Below, one piece after another: positions 1 to 5,706 of a stretch of DNA of 5,854 nucleotides. A model generated the notes under the pieces. That model saw only the letters and a list, made by a program, of their open reading frames with translations. It was not told where the DNA came from and searched no databases. Numbering within the stretch: the stretch's first letter is position 1; every line of letters begins with the position of its first letter. Source of the stretch: an uncultured Clostridia bacterium (GTDB lineage Bacteria; Bacillota; Clostridia; Oscillospirales; Acutalibacteraceae); contig CAUCSW010000049.1 in assembly GCA_958445555.1 (NCBI GenBank), positions 1-5,854 of the forward strand. The letters are read 5' to 3'. Both the position numbers and the translations under genes were made by a program.

Positions 1-206
1 ACGCCCTTGCAGGAGCGAACTACAACTGCTTTTACGACATCGCCTTTTTTCACGGTTCCGCCCGGAGTTGCCTTCTTAACCGAAGCAACTACTACATCGC
101 CGATATTAGCGTACCTCCTGCCCGAACCGCCGAGAACGCGAATGCACATAAGTTCCTTCGCGCCGGTATTGTCGGCCACTTTGAGGTAAGTCTGTTGCTG
201 TATCAC
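1..206 (-). CDS. rplN: 50S ribosomal protein L14, N-terminal part, cut by the window edge
   Basis: The first 68 codons are present; about 54 more should lie beyond position 1. The sequence begins (M)[23 protein letters not shown] and continues [16 protein letters not shown] (25-40) and [23 protein letters not shown] (42-64), the classic L14 N-terminal beta-barrel. L14 contacts 16S rRNA in an intersubunit bridge and is a docking point for silencing factor RsfS in other bacteria. The start is GTG at 206: it gives the canonical MIQQ opening and has AAGGAGG (221-215) 8 nt upstream, while the next in-frame ATG is 19 codons further on. It is the only GTG start among the twelve genes. The Ile is encoded ATA, making the start GTGATACAG. 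Confidence 0.97.
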   Translation of the reverse strand, partial: MIQQQTYLKVADNTGAKELMCIRVLGGSGRRYANIGDVVVASVKKATPGGTVKKGDVVKAVVVRSCKG

Positions 207-224
207 AGTCTCTTCCTCCTTCGC

Positions 225-482
225 TTACTTCGCCTTTTCGACGATCTCAACTACGCGCCATCTCTTGTCTTTCGAAAGCGGACGCGTTTCCATTACGAGG
301 ACGCGGTCGCCGACATGACACTCGTTGTTTTCATCATGGGCTTTGATCTTAACTGTATTCTTGATAATCTTCTTGTAGAGGGGGTGCTTTACATTGTCGG
401 CGATGGCAATGACAACTGTCTTATCCATCTTATCACTGACGACCTTACCCACTCTCGTTTTACGAAGGTTTCTCTCAGTCAT
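225..482 (-). CDS. rpsQ: 30S ribosomal protein S17
   Basis: S17 is a primary 16S rRNA-binding protein of the 30S body with an OB fold. The 85-residue product is typical in length. It shows [25 protein letters not shown] at the N-terminus (1-25), HPLYKKII (33-40) and the signature [23 protein letters not shown] (58-80). The ATG at 482 has GGGAGGT (497-491) 8 nt upstream. It stands between rpmC and rplN, as is standard, with 18 nt on each side. Nothing is unusual. Confidence 0.98.
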   Translation of the reverse strand: MTERNLRKTRVGKVVSDKMDKTVVIAIADNVKHPLYKKIIKNTVKIKAHDENNECHVGDRVLVMETRPLSKDKRWRVVEIVEKAK

Positions 483-500
483 TGTAATTAACCTCCCTCA

Positions 501-707
501 TTAAGCTTTATTGCCGTCTTTGAGTTCATTCTCACGGATAACGGTGTTAACGCGTGCGATCTCTCTTTTTACGGCAGTAATGCGTGTCGGATTGTCGAGC
601 TGGTTAATGGCAAGCTGAAAACGAAGATTGAAGAGCTCTTCCTTGAGATCCTTCAGATCTTTTTCAAGCTCTGCGTGGGTCTTTTCTCTGATTTCTTGAA
701 TATTCAT
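501..707 (-). CDS. rpmC: 50S ribosomal protein L29
   Basis: L29 is a small helical-hairpin protein at the exit-tunnel rim, next to L23. The 68-residue product fits the family (about 60-72). It opens [18 protein letters not shown], has the conserved [20 protein letters not shown] (24-43), and continues in a long basic helix, [15 protein letters not shown] (46-60). It starts at the ATG at 707, which overlaps the rplP stop as TAATG. Its Shine-Dalgarno is the weakest in the operon (GGTGG-type, inside rplP), so translational coupling to L16 is likely. An 18-nt gap precedes rpsQ. Confidence 0.98.
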   Translation of the reverse strand: MNIQEIREKTHAELEKDLKDLKEELFNLRFQLAINQLDNPTRITAVKREIARVNTVIRENELKDGNKA

Positions 708-1132
708 TACTGCTCACCACCCATTTCTTCTCTTGTGACGAATTTGCACTTGATCGGGAGCTTGTTAGAAGCAAGACGCATAGCTTCCTTTGCGGTCTCT
801 TCGTCAACTCCGCCGATCTCGAACATAACTCTGCCGGGCTTGACCACGGCTACCCAATACTCGGGAGAACCTTTACCGGAACCCATTCGGGTCTCAGCCG
901 GCTTTTCGGTAATCGGCTTATCGGGGAATATTTTGATCCAAACCTGACCGCCACGCTTGATGTAACGAGTCATAGCGATACGGGCAGCTTCGATCTGATT
1001 TGAAGTTATCCATGCCGGCTCAAGAGCCTGAAGGCCGTACTCACCGTTGGAAACAAAGTTTCCGCGCATGGCTTTGCCCTTTAAGCGTCCTCTCTGAACG
1101 CGACGATATTTTACTCTCTTAGGCAGCAGCAT
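707..1132 (-). CDS. rplP: 50S ribosomal protein L16
   Basis: L16 is a late-assembly protein near the A site and the peptidyl-transferase centre that organises tRNA-binding helices of 23S rRNA. The 141-residue product has the expected length. It shows [21 protein letters not shown] (1-21), [19 protein letters not shown] (44-62), and the signature [21 protein letters not shown] (68-88). Arg82 matches the E. coli Arg81 that is hydroxylated there; whether a hydroxylase exists here is not visible. The ATG shares a base with the rpsC stop, and a GGGGGAG Shine-Dalgarno lies inside the end of rpsC. The stop in turn overlaps the rpmC start (TAATG), which makes a tightly coupled S3-L16-L29 unit. Confidence 0.99.
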   Translation of the reverse strand: MLLPKRVKYRRVQRGRLKGKAMRGNFVSNGEYGLQALEPAWITSNQIEAARIAMTRYIKRGGQVWIKIFPDKPITEKPAETRMGSGKGSPEYWVAVVKPGRVMFEIGGVDEETAKEAMRLASNKLPIKCKFVTREEMGGEQ

Positions 1133-1797
1133 TATTTAGCTCCCCCTTCCTTACGAGGCTTGCGGGCATCATGAAGCACTTCGCCGGTGTAGATCCAAAC
1201 CTTGACACCGCTACGGCCGTAGGTGGTGTGAGCCTCTGCGAAGCCGTAGTCAATGTCGGCACGGATCGTCTGAAGCGGAATGGTGCCTTCATGGTAATGC
1301 TCGGTTCTTGCGATTTCAGCACCGCCGAGGCGGCCCGAGCACTGTGTCTTTATACCCTTTGCTCCGAAGCGCATTGTGCGGCCGATAGCCAGCTTCATCG
1401 CGCGGCGGAACGAAATACGCTTCTCAAGCTGAGCAGCAATGTTTTCTGCAACGAGAGTTGCATTGAGGTCGGGATTCTTGATCTCGACAATGTTGATGTT
1501 TACCGGCTTACCGAGCATTTTTTCGCAGGTAAGGCGAAGCTTTTCGATCTCTGCGCCGTTTCTTCCGATAACCATACCGGGCTTCGCACAGTGAATGTGA
1601 ATGCGAACCTTAGCGGCATCTCTCTCGATCTCGATCTTCGGAACTCCGGCGGTGTAAAGTTGTTTCTTGAGATACTTACGGAGGTTATAGTCCTCAACCA
1701 AAGTATCGCCGAATTCCCCGTCCTTCACGAACCAACGGGAATCCCAGTTTTTGATAACGCCGACACGGAAACCGTTCGGATTAACTTTCTGGCCCAT
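1132..1797 (-). CDS. rpsC: 30S ribosomal protein S3
   Basis: S3 lies at the mRNA entry tunnel in the 30S head and contributes to mRNA helicase activity. The 221-residue product has the N-terminal [20 protein letters not shown], a type-II KH domain with the GRNG loop at 78-81 ([13 protein letters not shown]), and SFRRAMK at about 128-134, which matches the E. coli helicase residues Arg131, Arg132 and Lys135. The C-terminal S3 domain carries [12 protein letters not shown] (about 156-167) and IDYGFAEA. The Shine-Dalgarno AGGAGGT is merged with the rplV stop, 6 nt before the ATG. The stop overlaps the rplP start as TAATG. Family length and motifs are complete. Confidence 0.99.
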   Translation of the reverse strand: MGQKVNPNGFRVGVIKNWDSRWFVKDGEFGDTLVEDYNLRKYLKKQLYTAGVPKIEIERDAAKVRIHIHCAKPGMVIGRNGAEIEKLRLTCEKMLGKPVNINIVEIKNPDLNATLVAENIAAQLEKRISFRRAMKLAIGRTMRFGAKGIKTQCSGRLGGAEIARTEHYHEGTIPLQTIRADIDYGFAEAHTTYGRSGVKVWIYTGEVLHDARKPRKEGGAK

Positions 1798-1809
1798 AAC
1801 TCAACCTCC

Positions 1810-2148
1810 TCAGTCTTCTTTTTCTCTCAGTACGAGAGTGATATGGGATGTTCTCTTCAGTATGCGATGTGCTCTGCCGTGGTCCTTTGCGCGGATCCTT
1901 TTGAGGATCGGTCCGGGTCCGACATGGCACTCGGCAACATAAAGTTTTGACTTATCCATATTGTGGTTGACTTCAGCGTTCGCCACAGCGGATTTGAGCA
2001 GCTTCTCAAGATACTCACAAGCGGACTTCGGAGTATACTTAAGAATAGCCATGGCTTTGTCCGCGGGCTGGTTGCGGATCATATCAAGTACGATCTGAAC
2101 CTTGCGGGGTGATATGCGGGCGTAATTGAGTTCTGCCCTTGCTTCCAT
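1810..2148 (-). CDS. rplV: 50S ribosomal protein L22
   Basis: L22 binds several 23S rRNA domains and, with L4, forms the narrowest part of the exit tunnel through a beta-hairpin. The 112-residue product has the N-terminal [16 protein letters not shown] (10-25), the helix [22 protein letters not shown] (about 50-71) and the hairpin [20 protein letters not shown] followed by [11 protein letters not shown]. At the hairpin tip AKDHG (87-91) replaces the common PRAKG, putting Asp and His where Ala and Lys are usual. AGGAG lies 9 nt before the ATG. Its TGA stop at 1812-1810 overlaps the rpsC Shine-Dalgarno, so translation of the two may be linked. Confidence 0.99.
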   Translation of the reverse strand: MEARAELNYARISPRKVQIVLDMIRNQPADKAMAILKYTPKSACEYLEKLLKSAVANAEVNHNMDKSKLYVAECHVGPGPILKRIRAKDHGRAHRILKRTSHITLVLREKED

Positions 2149-2171
2149 AGTTTTTCTCTCCTTTCGACCGC

Positions 2172-2444
2172 TTATTTCGTGCTCTTCGCACCGGCGTGAC
2201 CCTTAAAGGTTCTTGTCGGAGCAAATTCGCCGAGCTTATGGCCTACCATATCCTCGGTAACATATACCGGAACATGCTTGCGGCCGTCATGCACCGCTAT
2301 TGTATGACCGACGAAATCGGGGAAAATAGTTGATGCACGGCTCCAGGTCTTGAGAACTCTCTTCTCACCTGCAGCATTCATTTCTTTTACTCTCTTCATG
2401 AGAGCTTCTTGGACATAAGGTCCTTTCTTAATGCTTCTTCCCAT
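2172..2444 (-). CDS. rpsS: 30S ribosomal protein S19
   Basis: S19 lies in the 30S head, pairs with S13, and contacts the A-site side and the bridges to the 50S. The 90-residue product is of family size and carries all the usual blocks: [11 protein letters not shown], the centre [30 protein letters not shown] (33-62), and the signature [21 protein letters not shown] (63-83). The ATG at 2444 has AAAGGAG (2459-2453) 8 nt upstream. The gene sits between rplB and rplV in the standard order with a 21-nt gap on the rplB side and 23 nt before rplV. Nothing is unusual. Identity is certain. Confidence 0.99.
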   Translation of the reverse strand: MGRSIKKGPYVQEALMKRVKEMNAAGEKRVLKTWSRASTIFPDFVGHTIAVHDGRKHVPVYVTEDMVGHKLGEFAPTRTFKGHAGAKSTK

Positions 2445-2465
2445 TGTTATTTCTCCTTTCGTCGG

Positions 2466-3299
2466 TTATTTAGCGTTGCGACGCTTTACGATATACTTAT
2501 CGGTTGATTTGTGCTTCTGGCGGGTCTTGTATCCGAGTGCGGGCTTGCCCCAAGGTGTTACCGGACCGGGACGACCGATAGGAGCTCTGCCCTCACCGCC
2601 GCCGTGCGGGTGATCGCAGGGGTTCATGACCGATCCGCGAACGGTAGGTCTCCAACCCATATGACGCTTACGACCTGCTTTACCGATGTTGACATTCTCG
2701 TGCTCGGGATTGCTGACCTGTCCGATGGTTGCCTTGCAGGTAACGGGAACATTGCGGAGCTCTCCGGAGGGAAGTCTCAGAAGACCGTAGTTGCCTTCTT
2801 TTGCCATCAGCTGAGCCATATTTCCCGCCGAACGGGCGAGCTGAGCGCCTCTGCCGGGATAAAGCTCTATATTGTGAATGACGGTACCGACGGGGATATC
2901 GGTAAGCGGAAGTGCGTTACCGGTTTTAATGTCGACCCCGTTTCCCGAAATAACGGTATCTCCGACTTTAAGTCCGATAGGAGCCACGATGTATCTCTTT
3001 TCGCCGTCTTCATACTGAAGAAGTGCGATGAACGCGGTGCGGTTCGGATCGTACTCAATTGTCTTGACCGTTGCGGGGACTCCGTCTTTATCGCGCTTGA
3101 AGTCGATTATACGGTACTTCACGCGGTTTCCGCCGCCGCGATGGCGAACGGTGATTCTGCCGTAGCTGTTACGGCCTGCATTCTTCTTTACCACTTCGAG
3201 AAGGCTCTTCTCGGGAGCAACCTTTGAAAGCTCTGAATAATCGAGCACGGTCATTCCGCGAAGACCCGGAGTAGTAGGCTTGTAATGCTTAATTGCCAT
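2466..3299 (-). CDS. rplB: 50S ribosomal protein L2
   Basis: L2 is needed for subunit association and peptidyl-transferase activity. With the start at the ATG at 3299 the product is 277 residues and begins with the canonical [12 protein letters not shown]. An in-frame GTG at 3308 would add three residues, but it sits only 1 nt from the Shine-Dalgarno AGGAG (3314-3310), whereas the ATG is 10 nt away, so the ATG is preferred. Landmarks are the RNA-binding core [18 protein letters not shown] (about 53-70) and the C-terminal motif [14 protein letters not shown] (230-243), which holds the His corresponding to E. coli His229. The basic tail [14 protein letters not shown] is typical of Firmicute L2. 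The stop lies 21 nt before rpsS. Confidence 0.98.
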   Translation of the reverse strand: MAIKHYKPTTPGLRGMTVLDYSELSKVAPEKSLLEVVKKNAGRNSYGRITVRHRGGGNRVKYRIIDFKRDKDGVPATVKTIEYDPNRTAFIALLQYEDGEKRYIVAPIGLKVGDTVISGNGVDIKTGNALPLTDIPVGTVIHNIELYPGRGAQLARSAGNMAQLMAKEGNYGLLRLPSGELRNVPVTCKATIGQVSNPEHENVNIGKAGRKRHMGWRPTVRGSVMNPCDHPHGGGEGRAPIGRPGPVTPWGKPALGYKTRQKHKSTDKYIVKRRNAK

Positions 3300-3327
3300 T
3301 TTATTCACTCTCCTGTTTTGGCTTAGC

Positions 3328-3343
3328 GGGGAATCGGTTCCCC
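3328..3343 (-). other. Stem-loop in the rplW-rplB gap
   Basis: GGGGAA (3328-3333) and TTCCCC (3338-3343) form a perfect 6-bp stem with a 4-nt loop (CCGA in the RNA). It lies 13 nt upstream of the rplB Shine-Dalgarno in the transcript. No U-run follows, so termination is unlikely. Control of rplB initiation, RNA processing or stability are possible roles, all inferred. Confidence 0.5.
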
Positions 3344-3353
3344 ATACATTGCC

Positions 3354-3370
3354 CGGAATCTTTCGTTCCG
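3354..3370 (-). other. Stem-loop directly after the rplW stop
   Basis: CGGAA (3354-3358) and TTCCG (3366-3370) form a 5-bp hairpin with a 7-nt loop, beginning one base after the rplW TAA in the transcript. No U-tract follows. It is one of two small hairpins in the 72-nt rplW-rplB gap; both have GGAA/TTCC arms, so alternative cross-pairing is possible. The function is unknown. Confidence 0.4.
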
Positions 3371-3371
3371 A

Positions 3372-3662
3372 TTATCTCAGTCCCTCAAAGAAGGGGATCG
3401 GTTTTGAATCTTCGCTCAAGGTAACGATCGCCTTTTTCCAAGAAGGGGTGTAACCCGAATATCTGCCCATACGGCGCTCCTGGCCGCGAACATTCATTGT
3501 GTTGACCTTGACGACCTTAACTCCGAAAGCCTTGCTTACCGCTCTGGCTATCGAAACCTTATCCGCATCCTTTGCAACCTTGAAGGTGTATTTCTTACCC
3601 TCGATACCTGCCATGCTTCTTTCGGTGATGACGGGGGCGATAATGATTTCATGCTCGTTCAT
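3372..3662 (-). CDS. rplW: 50S ribosomal protein L23
   Basis: L23 sits at the mouth of the exit tunnel and is the known docking site for trigger factor and SRP. The product is 96 residues, the usual size. It carries the N-terminal signature IIIAPVITERS (6-16), then YTFKVAKDADKVSIARAVSKAFGVKVVKVNT (25-55) and the basic loop GQERRMGRYSGYTPSWKKAIVTL (60-82). Its ATG shares one base with the rplD stop (TAATG), and its Shine-Dalgarno GAGGAGG (3679-3673) lies inside the end of rplD, 10 nt from the start. It is followed by the longest internal gap of the operon (72 nt), which begins with a stem-loop one base after the stop. Confidence 0.98.
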   Translation of the reverse strand: MNEHEIIIAPVITERSMAGIEGKKYTFKVAKDADKVSIARAVSKAFGVKVVKVNTMNVRGQERRMGRYSGYTPSWKKAIVTLSEDSKPIPFFEGLR

Positions 3663-4285
3663 TATGCATAAACCTCCTCGATCTTCAATGCGGCGTTTTT
3701 GACTATTACAAGAGTGTCGGCGTTGACAATATCATATGTGTTGATGGTGTTTACGCCGGCAGTCTTCACGCCGGGGATGTTCGCTGCGCTCTTAACGGCA
3801 TACTGCTCTGTTCCCTCAAGAACAAGAAGGGTCTTGCCGTTGGCGCCGATCGCTTTGAGGCAGTCAACGACCGTTCTGGTCTTGAAGCCCTCAAGCTTGA
3901 GTTCATCAAGAATGATGAGAGATTCGTTTGCAGCCTTGTCGGAAAGTGCCGACTTGAGAGCAAGTCTCTTAACCTTCTTGTTGAGTGTGTAGTAGTAATC
4001 TCTGGGCTTCGGTCCGAGAGCGATTCCGCCGTGGATCCACTGTGTGGCACGGATGGAACCCTGTCTTGCGTGACCTGTTCCCTTCTGTCTCCAAGGCTTG
4101 CGTCCGCCGCCGGAAACTTCGGAGCGGGTCAGTGTTGACTGAGTGCCCTGGCGCTGATTTGCAAGGTAATTGACGACCGCTGCGTGCATAACCGCTGCAT
4201 TGGGTTCAATACCGAATATCGCGTCGCTTAAAGACATATCGCCGACCTTTTTGCCGGTCATGTCGAGTATTGTTGCATTAGGCAT
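3662..4285 (-). CDS. rplD: 50S ribosomal protein L4
   Basis: L4 is an early assembly protein of the large subunit whose extended loop lines the peptide exit tunnel. In E. coli it also represses its own operon. The 207-residue product has normal family length. The loop motif GGGRKPWRQKGTGHARQGS spans about 59-77, followed by the conserved GPKPRDYYYTLNKKVKRLAL (91-110) and an alpha/beta C-terminal domain. His72 stands where E. coli has Arg67, within the loop region where macrolide-resistance changes are known. AGGAG lies 8 nt before the ATG. The stop codon overlaps the rplW start as TAATG, which favours translational coupling. Whether this L4 regulates the leader upstream cannot be told from the sequence. 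Confidence 0.99.
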   Translation of the reverse strand: MPNATILDMTGKKVGDMSLSDAIFGIEPNAAVMHAAVVNYLANQRQGTQSTLTRSEVSGGGRKPWRQKGTGHARQGSIRATQWIHGGIALGPKPRDYYYTLNKKVKRLALKSALSDKAANESLIILDELKLEGFKTRTVVDCLKAIGANGKTLLVLEGTEQYAVKSAANIPGVKTAGVNTINTYDIVNADTLVIVKNAALKIEEVYA

Positions 4286-4302
4286 ATCCTACACTCCTTT
4301 CC

Positions 4303-4935
4303 TTAAGCCTTAACGCTGTCTTTGAGAATTACGATTCCGCCCTTGGGGCCGGGAACGGCGCCCTTAACGGCGATTATGTTGTTCTCTGCGTCAATCTTTA
4401 CGATGTCGAGGTTCTGAACGGTAACGCGCTCAGCTCCGAGGTGACCTGCCATCTTCTTGCCCTTCATAACGCGGGACGGGGTGCTGGAAGCACCGAGTGA
4501 ACCGCCGTGGCGGGCAACCGGGCCGGTACCGTGGCTCATTTTAAGCCTTGAGAAATTCCAGCGCTTGATAACGCCTGCATATCCCTTACCTTTGCTGGTT
4601 CCGACAACATCGACCTTGTCGCCTTCGGCAAAGACATCAGCCTTGATTATATCGCCGACCTCATACTTTGCGATGTCGTCAACGCGAAGCTCGCGAAGAA
4701 CCTTCTTGGGGGCGACATCGCCCTTACCGAAATGGCCCTTCATAGGCTTGTTTACCTTTGAAGCCTTCATATCGCCGAAACCGATCTGTACGGCTTCGTA
4801 ACCGTCGTTTTCGATCGTCTTCTTCTGGCTGACCACACAGGGGCCTGCCTCGATAACGGTCACGGGAACGACCTTTCCGTTTGCGTCAAAAAGCTGGGTC
4901 ATACCGAGCTTTTTTCCAACGATACCTTTCTGCAT
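4303..4935 (-). CDS. rplC: 50S ribosomal protein L3
   Basis: L3 binds near the 3' end of 23S rRNA early in 50S assembly and reaches the peptidyl-transferase centre with a long loop. The 210-residue product matches family length. It opens with the bacterial signature [16 protein letters not shown], has [17 protein letters not shown] at 112-128, and the central extension MSHGTGP...GGSLGAS...[10 protein letters not shown] over about 133-167. At the site of the E. coli methylated Gln150, the sequence reads GASSTPSRV with no Gln, so PrmB-type modification of this residue is not expected (alignment from memory). The ATG at 4935 has AAGGAGG 7 nt upstream. The stop lies 17 nt before rplD. Identity is certain. 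Confidence 0.99.
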   Translation of the reverse strand: MQKGIVGKKLGMTQLFDANGKVVPVTVIEAGPCVVSQKKTIENDGYEAVQIGFGDMKASKVNKPMKGHFGKGDVAPKKVLRELRVDDIAKYEVGDIIKADVFAEGDKVDVVGTSKGKGYAGVIKRWNFSRLKMSHGTGPVARHGGSLGASSTPSRVMKGKKMAGHLGAERVTVQNLDIVKIDAENNIIAVKGAVPGPKGGIVILKDSVKA

Positions 4936-4960
4936 TGTTTATCCTCCTTAATGGTTATTG

Positions 4961-4977
4961 GTTGGCGTATTGCCAAC
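4961..4977 (-). other. Stem-loop in the rpsJ-rplC gap
   Basis: GTTGGC (4961-4966) and GCCAAC (4972-4977) are perfect 6-bp inverted repeats around a 5-nt loop. In the transcript the hairpin lies between the rpsJ stop and the rplC Shine-Dalgarno (AAGGAGG, 4949-4943). No U-tract follows, so it is not an intrinsic terminator. An RNA stability or processing role, or tuning of rplC translation, is possible but inferred. Confidence 0.5.
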
Positions 4978-5000
4978 TTGACCTGCCGACGAGCCGACAT

Positions 5001-5312
5001 TTACAGTTTAATGTCGATATCGACACCGGCGGGGAGCTCAAGACCCATCAGAGCCTCAACAGTCTTGTTCGAGGGTCTGAGTACGTCGATAAGCCTTTTG
5101 TGGGTTCTGGATTCGAACTGCTCACGGCTGTCTTTATACTTGTGAACAGCGCGAAGGATGGTGACTACTTCTTTTTCTGTCGGAAGCGGAACGGGACCCG
5201 ATACGCGTGCGCCTGTGCGCTTTGCGGTATCAACGATCTTTTCCGCCGCCTGATCCACGAGAGCGTGGTCGTAGCCCTTTACTCTGATTCTGATTTTTTC
5301 CTTAACTGCCAT
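5001..5312 (-). CDS. rpsJ: 30S ribosomal protein S10
   Basis: S10 is a head protein of the small subunit and, in other bacteria, also the NusE partner of NusB in antitermination complexes. The 103-residue product has full family length (about 102-105). Recognisable segments are the N-terminal strand [10 protein letters not shown] (about 7-16), the loop SGPVPLPT (38-45) and the conserved [15 protein letters not shown] (62-76), ending in the usual hydrophobic DIDIKL. The ATG at 5312 gives the canonical [10 protein letters not shown] start and has AAGGAGG 8 nt upstream. It is the first gene of the operon, behind a long leader, and is followed by a 65-nt structured gap before rplC. Identity is certain. 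Confidence 0.99.
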   Translation of the reverse strand: MAVKEKIRIRVKGYDHALVDQAAEKIVDTAKRTGARVSGPVPLPTEKEVVTILRAVHKYKDSREQFESRTHKRLIDVLRPSNKTVEALMGLELPAGVDIDIKL

Positions 5313-5336
5313 TTTTGACGCCTCCTTATTCGGTTG

Positions 5337-5351
5337 GGCGGGCTCACCGCC
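5337..5351 (-). other. GC-rich stem-loop just upstream of the rpsJ ribosome binding site
   Basis: GGCGG (5337-5341) and CCGCC (5347-5351) form an all-GC 5-bp stem with a 5-nt loop. In the RNA it ends 9 nt before the AAGGAGG of rpsJ (5327-5321), leaving the site itself unpaired. A ribosome standby or protein-binding role is possible; the sequence does not settle it. Confidence 0.4.
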
Positions 5352-5396
5352 GATCGTTTTTTACACCGTGCCTCGTGTTTCACATAAGGCCAACAT

Positions 5397-5436
5397 AAAA
5401 CCGGACTGACTGAGCGTGAGATTCAGGCAGATCCGG
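5397..5436 (-). terminator. Candidate attenuator hairpin in the S10 leader
   Basis: In the minus-strand RNA, CCGGA (5436-5432), CUG (5430-5428) and CUGA (5426-5423) pair with UCAG (5413-5410), CAG (5408-5406) and UCCGG (5405-5401). This makes 12 bp with one bulged base, one C-U mismatch and a 9-nt loop. UUUU follows directly (5400-5397), then AUGUU. This is the layout of an intrinsic terminator with a short U-tract. About 150 nt into the leader and upstream of rpsJ, it would act as an attenuator, not as an operon end. The short U-tract means it may be only a pause site or a structural stem. Confidence 0.4.
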
Positions 5437-5595
5437 GTACGATCTCGGTGAAAGCGAACGCAGCATGGCTTATCTGCGCCGTTTCTGACATATTTCTGTC
5501 GCCCGGTTTAAAATCGGACATACTCCGCGGAAATTTCCCGACACTCGGTCGGCCACCTCCCGCATCATCGCATATCTGCACTCGCGTGCCAAATT

Positions 5596-5624
5596 ATAAT
5601 AACACATTGTCCGCAATAATGCAA
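5596..5624 (-). promoter_or_regulatory. Sigma-A-type promoter of the S10 operon
   Basis: Read on the minus strand, a weak -35 TTGCAT (5624-5619) is followed after 17 bp by TATTAT (5601-5596), which is preceded by TG plus one base and so forms an extended -10. An overlapping perfect TATAAT (5598-5593) sits 3 bp further on. Transcription should start near 5589 (or 5586 if the TATAAT is used), giving an untranslated leader of roughly 275 nt before rpsJ. The poor -35 is compensated by the extended -10 and the A-tracts upstream. This is the only good promoter I see in front of the operon. Confidence 0.7.
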
Positions 5625-5627
5625 GTC

Positions 5628-5653
5628 TTTTTTTAGGTTTTTTTACATTTTTT
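5628..5653 (-). promoter_or_regulatory. Phased A-tracts upstream of the S10 promoter (UP-element-like)
   Basis: On the minus strand, runs of A7, A7 and A6 occupy 5634-5628, 5644-5638 and 5653-5648. They start exactly 10 bp apart and lie immediately upstream of the -35 hexamer, about -39 to -64 from the predicted start. A-tracts in helical phase bend DNA. AT-rich sequence at this position is the known binding site of the RNA polymerase alpha C-terminal domain at strong rRNA and r-protein promoters. The sequence and spacing are seen directly; the UP-element role is inferred. Confidence 0.6.
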
Positions 5654-5706
5654 CAAGGGACATTTCCGGCCTTCTCCGCCTGTCCGTATTGTCGTCATTT
5701 TCCGCG

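Larger units (their letters stand above)
5313..5589 (-). promoter_or_regulatory. Long structured 5' leader of the S10 operon
   Basis: About 277 nt lie between the predicted transcription start and the rpsJ ATG, with no convincing gene. Small stem-loops recur: 5538-5542 with 5548-5552 (5 bp), 5487-5490 with 5497-5500 (4 bp), 5401-5436 (12 bp, followed by UUUU), 5370-5373 with 5387-5390 plus an inner 3-bp stem, and 5337-5341 with 5347-5351 (5 bp). The rpsJ Shine-Dalgarno AAGGAGG is at 5327-5321, 8 nt from the ATG. In gammaproteobacteria the S10 leader mediates autogenous control by L4 through both transcription and translation. I do not recognise that leader's fold here. A regulatory role is inferred from the length and structure only. 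Confidence 0.55.

Noticed and set aside
1171..1950. A 259-codon plus-strand open frame opposite rpsC and the end of rplV
   Set aside because: It lies wholly antisense to certain r-protein genes, has no family resemblance and no good ribosome site. Such long shadows arise because the sense genes avoid TTA, CTA and TCA codons, which would give antisense stops.
2511..3227. A 238-codon plus-strand open frame opposite rplB
   Set aside because: Antisense shadow of L2 for the same reason; the composition is low-quality and no motif is recognisable.
225..5312. Search for an inserted or foreign system within the operon
   Set aside because: Gene order, lengths, codon style and ribosome sites are uniform from rpsJ to rplN; no insertion, repeat array, RNA gene or extra gene fits in the short gaps.
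5448..5636. A 62-codon plus-strand open frame across the leader and promoter
   Set aside because: It runs through the minus-strand promoter and A-tract region, lacks a clear ribosome site and resembles no known protein; its end is encoded by the T-rich promoter DNA.
5658..5685. Inverted repeat GGACA/TGTCC after the upstream gene, considered as its terminator
   Set aside because: The stem is 5 bp plus 3 bp with a 5-nt bulge and is followed by CUUGAAAAAAUG in the minus-strand RNA, with no U-tract. The T-runs nearby are on the wrong side for plus-strand termination.
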